A DNA stretch of 64,000 nt from Cyclina sinensis (GCA_012932295.1 JAAONU010000006.1:22385929-22449928), one strand, 5' to 3'. Numbered from the stretch's first letter, positions 1 through 12,649 are shown. The notes: a model not told the origin generated them from the sequence alone. Made by a program: numbers and translations.

Positions 1-16
1 CTCATCTAAATGAAAA

Positions 17-240
17 AATATGCCAAGGTATTTTGAAATCCTTTCATGCATGGAGAAGAAATGGCCCAGACCAGGTCTGTATTCAACATTCTTAATCTTA
101 AGTTAGTAACTGTGGCCTTGATTTTGAGTCTTACACGCGACGCACTGTTTTATCAAGGTAAAGAAATATGCCAAGGTACCTTAAAATCCTTCCATCTATG
201 CAAAAACTATGGCCCGGACAAGGTCTTGCTGAAAGGGTTT
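17..240 (+). repeat. Two-unit diverged tandem repeat (about 146-bp period)
   Basis: Two copies of a unit containing the phrases atatgccaaggta and atggcccagac/atggcccggac are seen at about 17-77 and 163-223. The unit resembles the roughly 150-bp dispersed repeats found at several other places in this window. The small open frames over it are incidental. Confidence 0.6.
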
Positions 241-249
241 TTTTGTACG

Positions 250-1317
250 AATTTATCAAATATTTGAGCTGATATTCGACCATTCAAGCGATCGAATACA
301 CACATATTTTGTCCTGACACCGAGTGCCTATGTGGTGGGGCACGCACGCGCTGTTTATGTTTGCGAAAAATTTCGGCGAGGGAAAACTCCCTCCAGCTGT
401 TAGTTAAGAAGAAAATTTGTAAAGTTAGTCCAAAGTTCAATATGGCCCAAATAATTGACGAAGCCGTTGATGGCAAAAGTCACTGATGAAGTTGATTTTG
501 TGTTAGATCATCATAAGTTAACAAGACATTTCAGTTGTCTAAAATGAGAACTGAACCTAACCTATCAGCTTTGATCCCGATGAATTGTTCGCCACCGCTT
601 GAAATTTCAATCAAACCTTGCGTTTATTAGTTTTACAGTGGATGCAGAATGTCAGATTGTAACTCTGACTTGAATATATAATATATCCAACACAAATGCA
701 TGTAAGCACACGGTACAAGATGATACTGAATACATTTTGCTGTCATTTCAGATAAAATCTTTTATTCTCTGGTTGCCTCTGCTTTTCTTGTTATAATAAC
801 ATCTTTAAGAGCCCCATCTGTGTATTCCTTAACAACAGAAGCAAGGTGCTAAGCAAAGAAGGCATTTGTTTGCAGTTCTAAAGATATCAGTAGAACAATG
901 ATATCACCTAGAAACAGAAACTTTTGTAAGTCGCTAAGCTGATGAAAAACCCAATGCAAAAATATAAAATTTATTACGAACGACAATAAATACCACTAGT
1001 CACAACTGTCCCCCTCATTTGCACAATATCTGCGCACTAATCTTTGAAAGGACTGTTTTCGTATCGGCTATCGTTCTAATTTAATTCGTATAAAAACATG
1101 AACTGGTATATATACATGAATACATCAGGTTTTAGGCCTCCTCAATTTGAATCTTACACGTGATTACTTGAGTGATCATATCAGAGAAATTATCATTTTG
1201 TGTAAGTATCTTACTCTCTTTACTCATAATTTGTATGACATATCTAAACCATTTACTAATATGTGGACCTAGCCTGTTCTGATTAATAGCTTATCACCTG
1301 ACAACTGATTTTTAGAC
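250..1317. other. Intergenic AT-rich sequence, nothing recognised
   Basis: No splice-bounded open frame, RNA gene or repeat boundary could be supported here. The short open frames lack coding character. Confidence 0.4.
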
Positions 1318-2570
1318 TGACCCTGTTCTCTTTTCACCAATAGTTATTGACTTTACTACCATTACAACCTTCTTTTGCACAATTTGTACTTACAATTCGA
1401 AATTTATTATTATTAAATGCACTTTTCAGTTTAGATTTGTTGATGTTATCAATTAAACTGTGGAATAATATATAAACAGACTAAGTCTTTGGCAAAATTT
1501 AACCATCATAGCGACATATTTAGAAACCTGCACAATGACTGAATTCAGTCAAGTAAACAATTTCTAGTATTTAAGATTTTGCATTGTTCAAATTTAAGAT
1601 AAATCTGTTCATTTTATACAACAAACTGACAGAACATTAAGTTAAATCGAATTTCATATCGTGCCTGAATTCCGGCAGTCACTATCAAGTTGCTTTCTTC
1701 AACAACTTCGCTCCACGAAAACGATCAACTGTTGTTCATTTTGTTATCTGACCAAATTCAGTCAGGCGGTTGGAAATGCTTGTTCGAAAGGGAGACAAAC
1801 GGAGAAAACTGTATTGCTCAAATTGACCGAATTCAGTCATGGCATAACGTTTTATCTTATTCAACAATATTTTAGACATAAAGAATTAAACCTTTATACA
1901 GCTCGCTTTGTCAAAGGTATTTTCTGTAATTCATATTAATTATGAATCATTATGTAACAACACCTCCTGGATTAGTCTAGCAGCGGCATCATCTTACATC
2001 CTGCTAGTTAATAGAATTCAACACATACCAGATTTAAGAACACTAATATTTAAGCTTCACGTATTTCAATAAAAGCAATGTTTCTCTATACCAGACATAT
2101 CATTACTGACTGAAGATCAATATAAAATAAAAAAGGTAATAAAATAAAAAAGACTTATGAAATAAAAAAGTAGTGTATGTATTGTTTATTATGAAACTAA
2201 AAGATTCAAAGTAGTCAATAATAATAAGTTGAACTTGCACATGTAAAAGTTCTTACAGACAAATCCAAAACAGTTTCTGTCATAATAATTATAACTGTAT
2301 TACTTATAAAATAAAGCATAACCTCCTTTAAATTATAGATATAGGAGTTTTAATTGTGCAAAGGCTAATACGCTCCACGAACATATAAACTATAAATTAT
2401 GTAACCTGCAATTTTCAATATGCGCGAGAGGCGGAGTTTATTGTTTATTTGTATGATATACAAGTTTTAATTTTAAGTGAACTGGTATAAAAAAGTTTTC
2501 TTTCATTTAGTTATGGTAAAGGTATTTTAAGTCTTTAAATAAGGCAGAGAATACTTTATTAAGATTTAAG
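1318..2570 (+). repeat. Left arm of a long inverted repeat
   Basis: This arm pairs, in opposite orientation, with 16780-18091. Outermost homology starts with tgaccctgttctctttt, and the inner part still matches at the phrase agttatggtaaaggtatt. The arms differ by scattered substitutions and small indels. Each arm contains four copies of a palindrome based on TGACTGAATTCAGTCA (here 1536-1551, about 1661-1682, 1748-1765 and 1824-1839). A 92-codon open frame at 1661-1939 lies in the arm but is not kept open in the partner, so it is not called as a gene. The pair may be the ends of one large element or two copies of a dispersed repeat. Confidence 0.75.
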
Positions 2571-3420
2571 TATATTTTCAAAATTAACGTCTCATGCACA
2601 TGTACATGTAATTCGACATAAAAAGTACACAACTGCATTAAATTTTCAATGATCAACACATTATATTTGCCGCTTGTTAATACTTAGAACGTTTTTGAAT
2701 GGTAATACAACATAATCAGCACGAATTTGTTATAAACACATACATTTTCTAAACAACGTCTGTCGTATATATAGTAGCATAATACACTGTGCTTGAGGAT
2801 TGAACAAATCCCTGCAGACTGTGAACATGTATTCAAAGTCAAATGCCAGGAATGATCTGGTACACATTCTCTTTCTAAGACCAATTATACGCCTTGAATA
2901 TCTCAATCATATATTAACCTCCGGGAAATTCTTTTAAAAACATAAAGTGAAACGTACATATCAGGAAAAGCCACACTCAGAAAACACAGCCTCCCCACAT
3001 AGCCAAAAAGCATATCAGAGTGTCTGAGTGACTAGAAAGGGGTGTAAAATGGATTGTGAAATGCAATCCCTAAGGGATGGAAGGACGACAGTATTGCGTG
3101 AAGATGTTTTATGGCCGCCACACAGCACAGACAAAACTACTGTGATTATAAAAATGTGAAACATGCATATCAGTGAAACACTCTAACAAGTAATAACTTA
3201 GACTTATTTGTTTAGTTGGACTGACAGAATTTTGAGTTATGTTCAACCTTTGCTAACCTTTTTTGATTTCGAATTACAACATATAGGCTGTGGTGGATGG
3301 AACTTTACATCAAAATATGTATATATGAACGAAATTGTCTTTATTTAAAGTCTCAAGTCATAACAGAAACAAAAAAGAATCTTTAGCTATTAAATTGTTA
3401 AATCAACAAAAATTAAACAT
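2571..3420. other. AT-rich intergenic sequence
   Basis: No gene or repeat boundary is recognisable. A minus-strand open frame near 2684-2884 lacks any motif and has no splice context. Confidence 0.35.
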
Positions 3421-3424
3421 ACAA

Positions 3425-3645
3425 TTTCATTCTGCATATGGGTAGAGCGTCAGACTTCAGATCCAGAGACTGCAGGTTCGAATCCCACAGGGATGAATAT
3501 TTCTGCAGTTTCCACAATCCACATTCGGAGAGAGTACTGGTTTCGACCCAGGAAGCATGTATCGAGTCTGATTTATATAAGCTGGAATAAATTGGTTCAC
3601 AATCGATGTAAAATAAATAAGTTTAAACTAAACTAACAATACCGT
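3425..3645 (+). repeat. tRNA-derived SINE
   Basis: The head has an A-box-like ggtagagcg and a B-box ggttcgaatcc (about 3475) at tRNA-like spacing, with a degenerate anticodon arm between them. The body continues through tttatataagctggaata and cacaatcgatgt to a tail of aactaaacta repeats. This order (tRNA head, body, short tail repeat) is that of a SINE; the tail resembles V-SINE-type elements described in molluscs, which is recognition by memory rather than a search. Confidence 0.65.
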
Positions 3646-3825
3646 GGCACAAACTCTTCCTTCATAAACCAAGGCAAGGGCTTACAGCACACATTTGGAA
3701 AGCATTTGTAATCTTGTTAATATGATAAAATGTATAGTTGCACAAATAAGCCTGTTAAAAGTCAGTGCATGAAAAGATGAATTAATTAACCCTTTACTCT
3801 GTGGGATATGGTTGATATCCCGACA

Positions 3826-3892
3826 GCGAACAGTATAGATCCATATCAGTCGGCACATCCGTGCCGTATGATTACGATCTCTACCGTTTGCG
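3826..3892. repeat. Imperfect hairpin of a dispersed repeat
   Basis: An imperfect inverted repeat of about 30 bp per arm closes on atcc, with a perfect inner stem GGCAC/GTGCC. The flanking phrase ttaaccctttactctg is typical of a short repeat very common in bivalve DNA. Confidence 0.5.
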
Positions 3893-4069
3893 TTCAGATT
3901 AATTAGGTTATTTATGACCAAGAAGTAGCCTGGCTGCAATAATCCTTTTTTATGATAACGCATTGATATTAAATGTTTTTACCTCTCTAATAGCAACATT
4001 TTTTCCTCTGCTGGCAATCATATAGTAATTGCAGCCAAGACAAGAGCCATGTTACACATGGTTAATCCC

Positions 4070-5112
4070 CCCGCCGGGAAGAAGCTACCTGAAGGTTGTA
4101 CTTTCAAACACTCAATGTAATAATGTTTGAAGAAAATCCCACAAAAAATAGGCAAGGTAGAGTTATTGTTCTTGCAAACTGCACTTCCTACCAATGTGCT
4201 ATGTCAGTGTATTTAGTTTGAAGAAGATCGCTCAAGCACTTTTGGAGTTATGCTTCGGACAAAGTTTTTCAATTAAATCTGATAAAGGGGAATAATTCTA
4301 AAAGTAGGCAAGGTAGAGTTATTATTCTTACACACTGCACCTTCTCCAAATGTGCTCTTTCAGTATATGAAGTTTGAAGAAAATCACTAAAGTACTTTTG
4401 GAGTTATGCTCCGGACAAAACTGGAACGGACAGACAGAGACCATTTCTAATATCCCCTCCGCCTTTGGCGGGGGAATAATAAGTTCAAAAATTCAAAAAT
4501 TAGATATACATGTATATGCTGGGATTTTTAAAATGTAAACAAGTAAATCTGATAAAGGAGAATAACTCTAAAAAATAGGCAAGGTAGAGTTTTTGGACTG
4601 CACTACCTACCAATGTGCTCTGTCAGTGTATGAAGTTTGAATAAAATCCCTCAAGTAGTTTTAGAGTTATGCTCCGGACAAAATTTATCAAGTAATTCTG
4701 ATAAAGGGGAATAACTCTAAAAATAGGCAAGGTAGAGTTATTGCACTTGCACACTGCACTACCTACCAATGTGCTCTGTCAGTGTATGAAGTTTGAATAA
4801 AATCCCTCTGGCAGTTTTGGAGTTATGCTCCGGACAAAATTTATCAAGTAAATTTGATAAAGCGGAATAACTCTAAAAATAGGCAAGGTAGAGTTATTAC
4901 ACTTGCACACTGCACTACCTACCAATGTGCTCTGTCAGTGTAAGAAGTTTGAATAAAATCCCTCAAGTAGTTTTGGAGTTATGCTCCGGACAAAATTGTT
5001 TCGGACGGACGGACGCACGGACGCAGAGACGCACGGATGCACGGACGCACAGACGCACAGACGGACGAAGGGCATTTCTAATATCCCCTCCGCCTTTTGC
5101 GGGGGGATAAAA
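4070..5112 (+). repeat. Tandem array of about 156-bp units with GACG microsatellite end
   Basis: The phrase taggcaaggtagagtt recurs at 4149, 4305, 4576, 4724 and 4880, giving periods of 156, 271 (one unit plus a partial unit and tail), 148 and 156. Units end in gttatgctccggacaaa. The array finishes in a degenerate GACG repeat (about 5004-5070) and in a cccctccgcc tail that also occurs at about 4453-4480, so two tandem elements abut. Open frames on both strands over the GACG tract are artefacts of low complexity. Confidence 0.8.
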
Positions 5113-5114
5113 AA

Positions 5115-5985
5115 GATAAATCTGTAGTTAGAAAGGGGCTTAATAGTCATTTAGCTTAACATTACTAAGGAATAACATTAATTGCCGGGTCTGAAACCAG
5201 TTTAATCAAGAAGCGACCAGTGTAGATCAAATGGCAAGTATGTTCCAGCTTATCTTTATCAACACTAGTGGCACACGCGATAAATCCCATTTTTGAGTTG
5301 AATGTTTATTTGCGCGTTGTATTAAAGCGGGTTCACATTGACGCAAGGGCGATTTTGATTCTATTTGGTATACGTCCTACCAGGTAAGGCAAAAACAAGG
5401 TGCTCAAAAATTAATTCTCTGTCGACAATTAGTTCTACAGGGTGATTTAATATTGATATGACTTTGATGAAAGGTGGTCAATCTGATTTGAAGCAAAGTT
5501 TACAACATTTTTCACTATTAACATTTTCCATAACGGATTTGTTTAACAAATTGAAAGACCCATCACATTTGGTTAGATTCTTATTAGAAAAATTAAATGT
5601 TTTTATACGAATTTTTAATTATCTCCCTTTTGAACAAAATATGCATTAAAGTTAGGTAATAATTTTAGTTTCTATATAAAGTTTATTTTCACACTTGCAA
5701 ACGATGTGTATTGACATGTGTTTACAAACAAAACTAATGTCAAGTTCTTAATTAGTATATTGCTTCAAAATTTAATTTTTGCTGATCTATCCTGGTTGCG
5801 CAACCAAGATAGACAAAGGGAAGTAATAATAATTTTACAAACTTAGGTTTCTCGCGAAATTCTTCTAGATATGTTACCGTAATGTCAAATTTATAATTAA
5901 AATGGTAAAATAATCAGGATATTGCTTTAAATCACATCAATAATTATGTACATAAAATTAATATTGATGCTCAAATAATGTAATC
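5115..5985. other. AT-rich spacer before the fold-back element
   Basis: No gene or repeat boundary is recognised. A 63-codon open frame at 5458-5649 has no motif and no splice context. Confidence 0.35.
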
Positions 5986-5990
5986 TATAT

Positions 5991-8807
5991 CACGGTGCCG
6001 ATACCACGTGACTTCGATGGATATGTGTGGGTGTTCAAAATGTAAACAAAAGGTCGATTGAAGTAACATTTTTTACGATATTTTTTTAAATATATCATAA
6101 TTCTTCATCGGATAGAGTTGAGGGCCCGCTCCCTTTGGTAACACAAACTGTCCCCAAATGTTTCTCGCAAATATTTTGTAGTTTTTTAATAAAGTGAAAC
6201 GGCGCGTTTTAAATTGCTAAAATTGCGATGATATGTGTGGAAGCATATCTTAAAAACGATGCTAAATTCACCTTTATAGTTTGTTTAAGAAACCTATTAT
6301 ATGACCGGAGCGAACAATATTTGATACAGAATAAACATTGTGTGTGGAATGCATTTAATTCAACAAGTGAATAAAAAAAATGCCAAATAATTCAAAAGGG
6401 ATATGTGTGGAATAGGTTTTTTAAAATGATATGTGTGGAAGCAATATTTCAACGTAACCACTATCAACATGGTTTTCGGCAAGAAAAACATTGTTGCACA
6501 ACATCAAGTCGGCGCAGAAGATTCTGAAGACGCGAACATATCGGATTCATGAAATTTTACACAGACTATTTAAATAACTGAAGAATCGTAAGAGCATTTA
6601 ATAGACCATCTGTGAGTGGAATTCGTACTCATGCCGCCTCGATCATAGGTCGTATTTTAAGGGATCGCGTGTTAAGAAAATGTTGATTAGTATCAAACAT
6701 GATCATTTTCATTTTCATACCGATGAAGCATTTCATCAGCTCTTCAGGTTAAAAGCTTAGTCTTTATTTCAGTTATTTCTGTTCAGTGAAACGACATGAT
6801 AATAAGGAAAGATAAATTGTCAATAACAACTTATACACGTTTTTGCAATACTTTTAATAATATCAAATATTGTCTGAGCACCGACTGATAGAATCGTATA
6901 ACAGCATAATAACATAAAATTGTTGCACGGAAAAACTGTATTATTCTTTTTAGTGCGTGCGTTGTAGGTGTGTCTTTTTCGTTATGTCTCCCCTACAATC
7001 CCAAGATATTGTTTTTCTACTTTCCGTCCGTCTGTATGTCTGTCTGTATGTCACAAAGTTTGTCTGCCCTTATTCTTCATAACCGATAGTTGGATTTCAA
7101 TGGGTCTTGCTATTTTTATTTGGTACTTAGCCAAGTTGAGAAAATCTTCGGCTTTTTCCAATTCAAAGATTTCCGGCGAAGTTATGGGACTTTGTATTTC
7201 CGAAAGTGAACACATATTGGCATATCTCTAAAACAGCTAGTCTAATCTAAAAAAAACTTCACAGGAGGGACTTAAGCAAGTACAGATTTAGTTGATTTGC
7301 TCCAGTCGGCAGAATTTTGATTGTGACAAAACTTTACATGCATGCTTGTTAGTAAGTGTGGTTACAAGTATGGATGGTTTGTTCCGGATCGCCGATTTAA
7401 GTGGAAGGAGGTGCCTCCATTTGTTCAGAATTGATTTCATATTTGTATATTTCCCTAATCACGTTTCTGATTTTGAAAAATCTTCACCGAAATGATTTTT
7501 AGCAAATGTATTTATAAGTTACGTTGATGTGATCCGGTTGGCTGTTTTAGTGGAGTTATGGGCCTTTATTTGTCATAATTGGAACTGATATGAGCAGATC
7601 TCCTTAACCCTTTGTCTGATTTTGACAAAATTTAAGATAAGTAATTGTTAGCTAGTGTAGTTTTAAGTTTTAAAGATGTGTTATGGTGATATTAATCAGA
7701 TTATAAAAAGATTTTCTCAACTTGGCTTAGTACCAAATAAACATATAAACATAGCAAGACCCATTGAAATCCAACCATCGGTTATGAAGAATAAGGGCAG
7801 ACAAACTTTGTGACATACAGACAGACATACAGACGGACGGAAAGTAGAAAAACAATATCTTGGGATTGTAGGGAGACATAATGAAAAAGAAACACCTATA
7901 ACGCACGCAATAACAGAATTATACAGTTTTTCCGTCCAACAATTTTTATGTTATTATGCTGTTAAACGATTCTATCAGTTGGTCCTCAGACTATATTTGA
8001 TATTATTATAAGTATAGCAAAAATCGTGTACAAGTTGTTATTGACAATTAATCTTTCCTTATTATCATGTCGTTTCACTGAACAGAAATAACTGAAATAA
8101 AAACTAAGCTATTAACCTGAAGAGCTGATGAAATGCTTCACCGGTATGAAAATGATCATGTTTGATACTAATCAACATTTGTTGATGGTCTATTAAATGC
8201 ACTAACGATTCTTCAGTTATTTAAATAGTCTGTTTGTGTAAAATTTCATGAATCCGATATGTTCGCGTCTTCAGAATCTTCTGCGCCGACTTGATGTTGT
8301 GCAACAATGTTTTTCTTGCCGAAAACCATGTTGATAGTGGTTACGTTGAAATATTGCTTCCACACATATCATTTTAAAAAACCTATTCCACACATATCTC
8401 TTTTGAATTATTTGGCATTTTTTTATTCACTTGTTGAATTAAATGCATTCCACACACAATGTTTATTCTGTATCAAATATTGTTCGCTCCGGTCATATAA
8501 TAGGTTTCTTAAACAAACTATAAAGGTGAATTTAGCATCGTTTTTTAAGATATGCTTCCACACATATCATCGCAATTTTAGCAATTTAAAACGCGCCGTT
8601 TCACTTTATTAAAAAACTACAAAATATTTGCGAGAAACATTTGGGGACAGTTTGTGTTACCAAAGGGAGCGGGCCCTCAACTCTATCCGATGAAGAATTA
8701 TGATATATTTAAAAAAATATCGTAAAAAATGTTACCTCAATCGACCTTTTGTTTACATTTTGAACACCCACACATATCCATCGAAGTCACGTGGTATCGG
8801 CACCGTG
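5991..8807. mobile_element. Fold-back transposon with 1.1-kb inverted arms
   Basis: The left arm (5991 to about 7150) and right arm (about 7708-8807) are reverse complements with only scattered differences, around a spacer of about 560 bp. The tips read CACGGTGCCGATACCACGTG on the left and its complement on the right. The flanks both carry TATAT directly outside the tips, a candidate 5-bp target-site duplication. The outer arms contain several copies of ATATGTGTGGA (for example 6019, 6229, 6400, 6427), which may be transposase-binding repeats. No transposase frame is present, so the element is non-autonomous. Transcription through it would give a long double-stranded RNA. Confidence 0.85.
7151..7707. 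other. Spacer loop of the fold-back element
   Basis: Unpaired centre between the inverted arms. It contains short open frames (7292-7495) without motifs and text similar to the dispersed repeats ending in cegtccgtctg-type tracts; no gene is supported. Confidence 0.4.
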
Positions 8808-9757
8808 TATATTTTGAACACAGGATTGAAAATACAGTTTTAAAAATACCTCCGGAGAAAATATAACACGCAATATGTAACCAATGACCTTATATGAGTA
8901 TACATAAGGGATCAGAGACTACCCGGAATAAATGAACTGTAAGTTGTGAATCTCTTGTTATTTTTCACTTCGCAAAATCTTCCTTCGCCTTTGTGATCAA
9001 AGACGATAAAGTTTCCAATCACTGAGTCCCAAGATTTGGTAATAATTGTTTCCTTCGTCGTCGCCCCTTTTCCAGAATACACCTTCAACAAAAAAAATAT
9101 TCATTTTATTAATGTAGATAACTTTATAAAATACATGTTATTGTTTTATATCAGAAATGTTTACAATATTAATAACATATAATTTAAAACAAATATTCAA
9201 AGTGTTATCAAATATTAGATTAAAATACTTACCTGAGATTTTGGTTGAATTGCTTAATTGACGACGGTTATTACTAAATTGTTGTCTTTAAACTCAAAGA
9301 AAGAGTTCAGATATTTCAAATGCATTAGGTCGTAGAAGATTGGCTGTTTATTTTGAAGTGATGATTTTTTACAATGTTTCTCCATTAAACCGAATATTAA
9401 TCAGATGTCACAATTCAACTTTTAAAAATGAATATCGCTTAAATGTCTATTAAACCACAGGAGTTTGAAATTCTATCAATAAACAAGAGATATTGTAAAA
9501 ATTATGCCCTCTATATAATAAAAAAACGCCAGGAATGCAACGGCTTTTCCCCACCCAATACACGTCGGACCGAATTATACGAACGGAACACAGAGTGGTA
9601 ACAACCTAGCGAGCCTTCTCGATAAAGAACACTTACAGCTACCTATAACGACCGATGATATTCTTTAACACGCCATTCTTAAAGAAATATTTAACAAATT
9701 ACGCTCATTTCCTGATTTTAAAGCTTGTCGCCGTAGCCATTCGCTGACGTCACGCCA

Positions 9758-10105
9758 ATCTCAGTTATTGCCCTTTGAAATTTCTCATACTTATTTTTTG
9801 TCCAGGGCATATCTCACAAAGTTTAAGAGTTATCAACTAGAAACTTTATAAGTAGATAGACCTCATTGATGAGCAGTGCAGTGCACAAGAACCATGACTC
9901 TCGCTTTATTAGTTTTTGAGTTATTGCCCTTTGAAATTTCTCATACTTATTTTTTGTCCAAGGCATATCTCACAAAGTGTAAGAGATATTAACATGAAAC
10001 TTTATTGGTAGATAAATCTCTATGAGGAAAAGTGCAGCGTGCAAGAACCGTAACTCTATCTTGCATAATTTAGGAGTTATTGCCCTTTGTTATTTTTCAT
10101 ACTTA
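9758..10105 (+). repeat. Three-unit tandem repeat (about 155-bp period)
   Basis: The phrase agttattgccctttg recurs at about 9762, 9918 and 10072. The same family, in inverse orientation, forms the array at 21.6-22.2 kb. Confidence 0.75.
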
Positions 10106-10229
10106 AAAAAAATCCATATTAAAAATAGCCCTTTTGGAATTTATTCGGGGAGCAGCCATCGTTCTAACGATTTCTTGTTATTAAATAATTCTCTTTATCG
10201 AGGCAATGTGTTATGGAAACGTTAAGCCA

Positions 10230-11060
10230 TATTTCAAGAGCTATTTTTTAAAAAAAAGTCTGGCTGATAAATCGAGCGTGTCCTTGTTGAATTTATAAGT
10301 GTGCAGCAAGATTAATAAATTGTTTAAAATACTACCTCCGTGTTTAAAAGATAAGCGAATCTACATGTTAACGTCCCTAAATCATGAGTTATGTGAAATA
10401 ATAAATACAAAATCTCCTAGTTATAAGATGCTATTATAAAGCACCTCCAATTTATTGAAGGCATTTCTTTGGAGCGAATAAACGTTCATTTATATTTCAA
10501 GAGTCTGTCACGTGATTATTCTTCATAGGATAGCAAAGCGATAAAGCGTACAGATCTGTTTGCAGTCGAAATGCATGGTATTTTCATAATGCTCATTCTT
10601 CGTTGTCGGGTTATTTGGTTATATTTTTAATACTATTACGGGTTGCATTTATTTCGTCCTTTTACTGCGCATGCGTACGCATAATAAATCAGTCTCATTT
10701 GCATCTCGTGCATGTTCGTACTTAATAACTATATCCGTCTATCAATATATACAAAAACGTCCTTTAACATTATTTTAAAAATAATTTATGGAAAGTCACT
10801 ACAATGCCGATTTGCATACTTATTTCACTCATGTGTCAGGTATTTACACGATGGAAACATCTTAACATATTAATGAAATACGTTATGACAGGTCAATGTC
10901 CTGATTAAAAATCCTGGACGTGATTAATAGTTTGTGCAATTCGATTCACATTCAATGCATCTTTTCTTTGACAATACAAAATATTAAATATTTCAAATAA
11001 TAAAACTTGAATATCGACAGCTAAAAATATTGATTAATAGTGTCATTAATATTAGTTACA
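10230..11060. other. Intergenic or intronic AT-rich sequence
   Basis: No coding segment or repeat boundary is recognised between the tandem repeat and the exon-like piece near 11063-11440. Confidence 0.35.
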
Positions 11061-11510
11061 TACCTGTCTTAATTCACGCTCTTTCCGATGACATTTGTAA
11101 TTGGTGTCGCCCCATTCAATGCTGGATTATCACGCGGTTGATTGCAACTATCGTCTCAATCTTCCCAATTCTCTAGTGGCCAACCCCAGTCCGCTTCATT
11201 ACGCACTAGCGGGTTTTCCAACATATTCTTCCACCATTCTTTGTGTGTGGTATTGAGAAAGCATTCAACCTTTTCACTGTCTCCTTTACTTTGTCCAGAT
11301 AAGTGTTTTCCCTATTCGGTTGAACTGAAGGCGGCACATCAATTGGAGTAAGTTGCTGCGCCTTGCAACTTTTAAAAAGATGTATCTTGTCATGTTTTGA
11401 ATTCCACTCGAGATCCATAGGCCATTCTTTATATTGAAGAACACTTAATCCACTCTCATCTAAGATTTACCTACGAAATAAGCGAAATCTGAATGTTTAG
11501 GGGACATTCC

Positions 11511-11694
11511 GAATAATGTCCATAATCTAGAACAAGAACCCCAACTAACTTTCAAGTAAGTACACATATTGTAAATACAATTTGTTTAAAGATTTTTTTT
11601 TAGAATAATGTCCATAATCTAGAACAAGAACCCCAACTAACTTTCAAGTAAGTACACATATTGTAAATACAATTTGTTTAAAGATTTTTTTTTA
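11511..11694 (+). repeat. Perfect 92-bp tandem duplication
   Basis: Two directly adjacent copies (11511-11602 and 11603-11694), starting gaataatgtccataatctag, appear identical by eye including their terminal T tract, so the duplication is recent or is an assembly artefact. Confidence 0.85.
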
Positions 11695-12649
11695 GAAAAA
11701 AAAAACATTATATAATGCAATATATTCTCACATACTCTTTTTAGGAGCCAAATAGGAGCCAAATAATTGTTTCATTACACTGCAAAAATATACACAATGT
11801 ATCTTATATTGAAGTCATCATTCAACATGCCATGTTTGCTTGAAAGAACAAGTTTCTTCATGGGACTATAATATACTATTAAATAACTATAATAAGGAAT
11901 CGTTTTCTTTAAACCTACGCAAGAAAAATTTGAATGCTATCAAGATGAGTAATTGTGCCAACATCTGGGCATTCTGAAAACATTCATTTTGTCAGAAACA
12001 CTGACCAGACAGTCACCCATTAAGTGCACCCCTACTGTTATTAAATGACCTCTTAACAATAGCATTCCGGATAAAAGAAATAAAACATACCGTTCTTGCA
12101 CCTCAGATTGTAAAAAGCGCCGAAATCGTATGTGGAAACTTCTACCGGCGTCACTTGCGAATACGGTTCTTGAAGAAAACTTCTGAGTACACCTAACAGC
12201 AATGTTTCGTGTACTGAAATTTCTGTATAAACGTGACATAAAACGTCGCGCCATACGTACTCTCCGGTGATACGTTATGTTTCCCACCAAGCACTACACA
12301 TTTACATAAAGACACACTTTTTTCATTAAAGAAGTCCTTGTTATTTCAAATGCAAGCCCAGTCATCGGTGCCGCGTTGAAGGGCAAACAAACACTTTAAA
12401 TCATGTTATTGCAAAGTTTGTCAACAGTTTCCATATTCACATCACGAACTCGATGATGTGTTTTTCTCTCTCCAGTTCAATAATATTTTCACATTAATAT
12501 GGTACTCGCCAAAAAACTTATCTTGTATGTTACGATTCACTTCATTTTCTGCCTCCGTCAAAAGGTGTTCTTTTATGTTTTCGGTCATTTTAACATTAGA
12601 ATGTTTGCAACTGTTTCATTTTCTTTTTAAATAATAAGAGAATGCTGCC

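Larger units (their letters stand above)
8925..12588 (-). pseudogene. Possible broken multi-exon gene, product not recognised
   Basis: Several exon-like pieces lie in one direction. Read on the minus strand they are: an ATG-started frame of 48 codons beginning MTENIKEH at 12588; a basic, mitochondrial-presequence-like frame beginning MVGNITYH at 12290; a frame at about 11440-11206 rich in W, K and D (contains KEWPMDLEW); an overlapping shifted frame at about 11310-11160 (contains HKEWWKNMLENP); a strong donor CAG/GTATGT at about 11063; a 43-codon ATG frame (MEKHCKKS) followed by a donor CAG/GTAAGT at about 9232; and a final acceptor-preceded frame at about 9082-8927 (contains KSWDSVIGNF, ends in a stop). 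The frames cannot all be joined without breaks, so this is either a decayed gene or several unrelated short frames. No family is recognised. It lies next to the fold-back element and inside the large inverted-repeat bracket. Confidence 0.3.

Noticed and set aside
1661..1939. A 92-codon open frame as a small gene
   Set aside because: It lies in an inverted-repeat arm, spans the palindromes, and its partner copy at 17.6 kb does not keep the frame open.
4925..5150. Open frames on both strands rich in Thr/Arg or Val/Ser/Cys
   Set aside because: Low-complexity GACG microsatellite at the end of a tandem repeat.
11160..11310. NudC-like segment (HKEWWKNML)
   Set aside because: Resemblance to the EWW motif of NudC-type CS domains is limited to a few residues, and the upstream frame does not fit the family.
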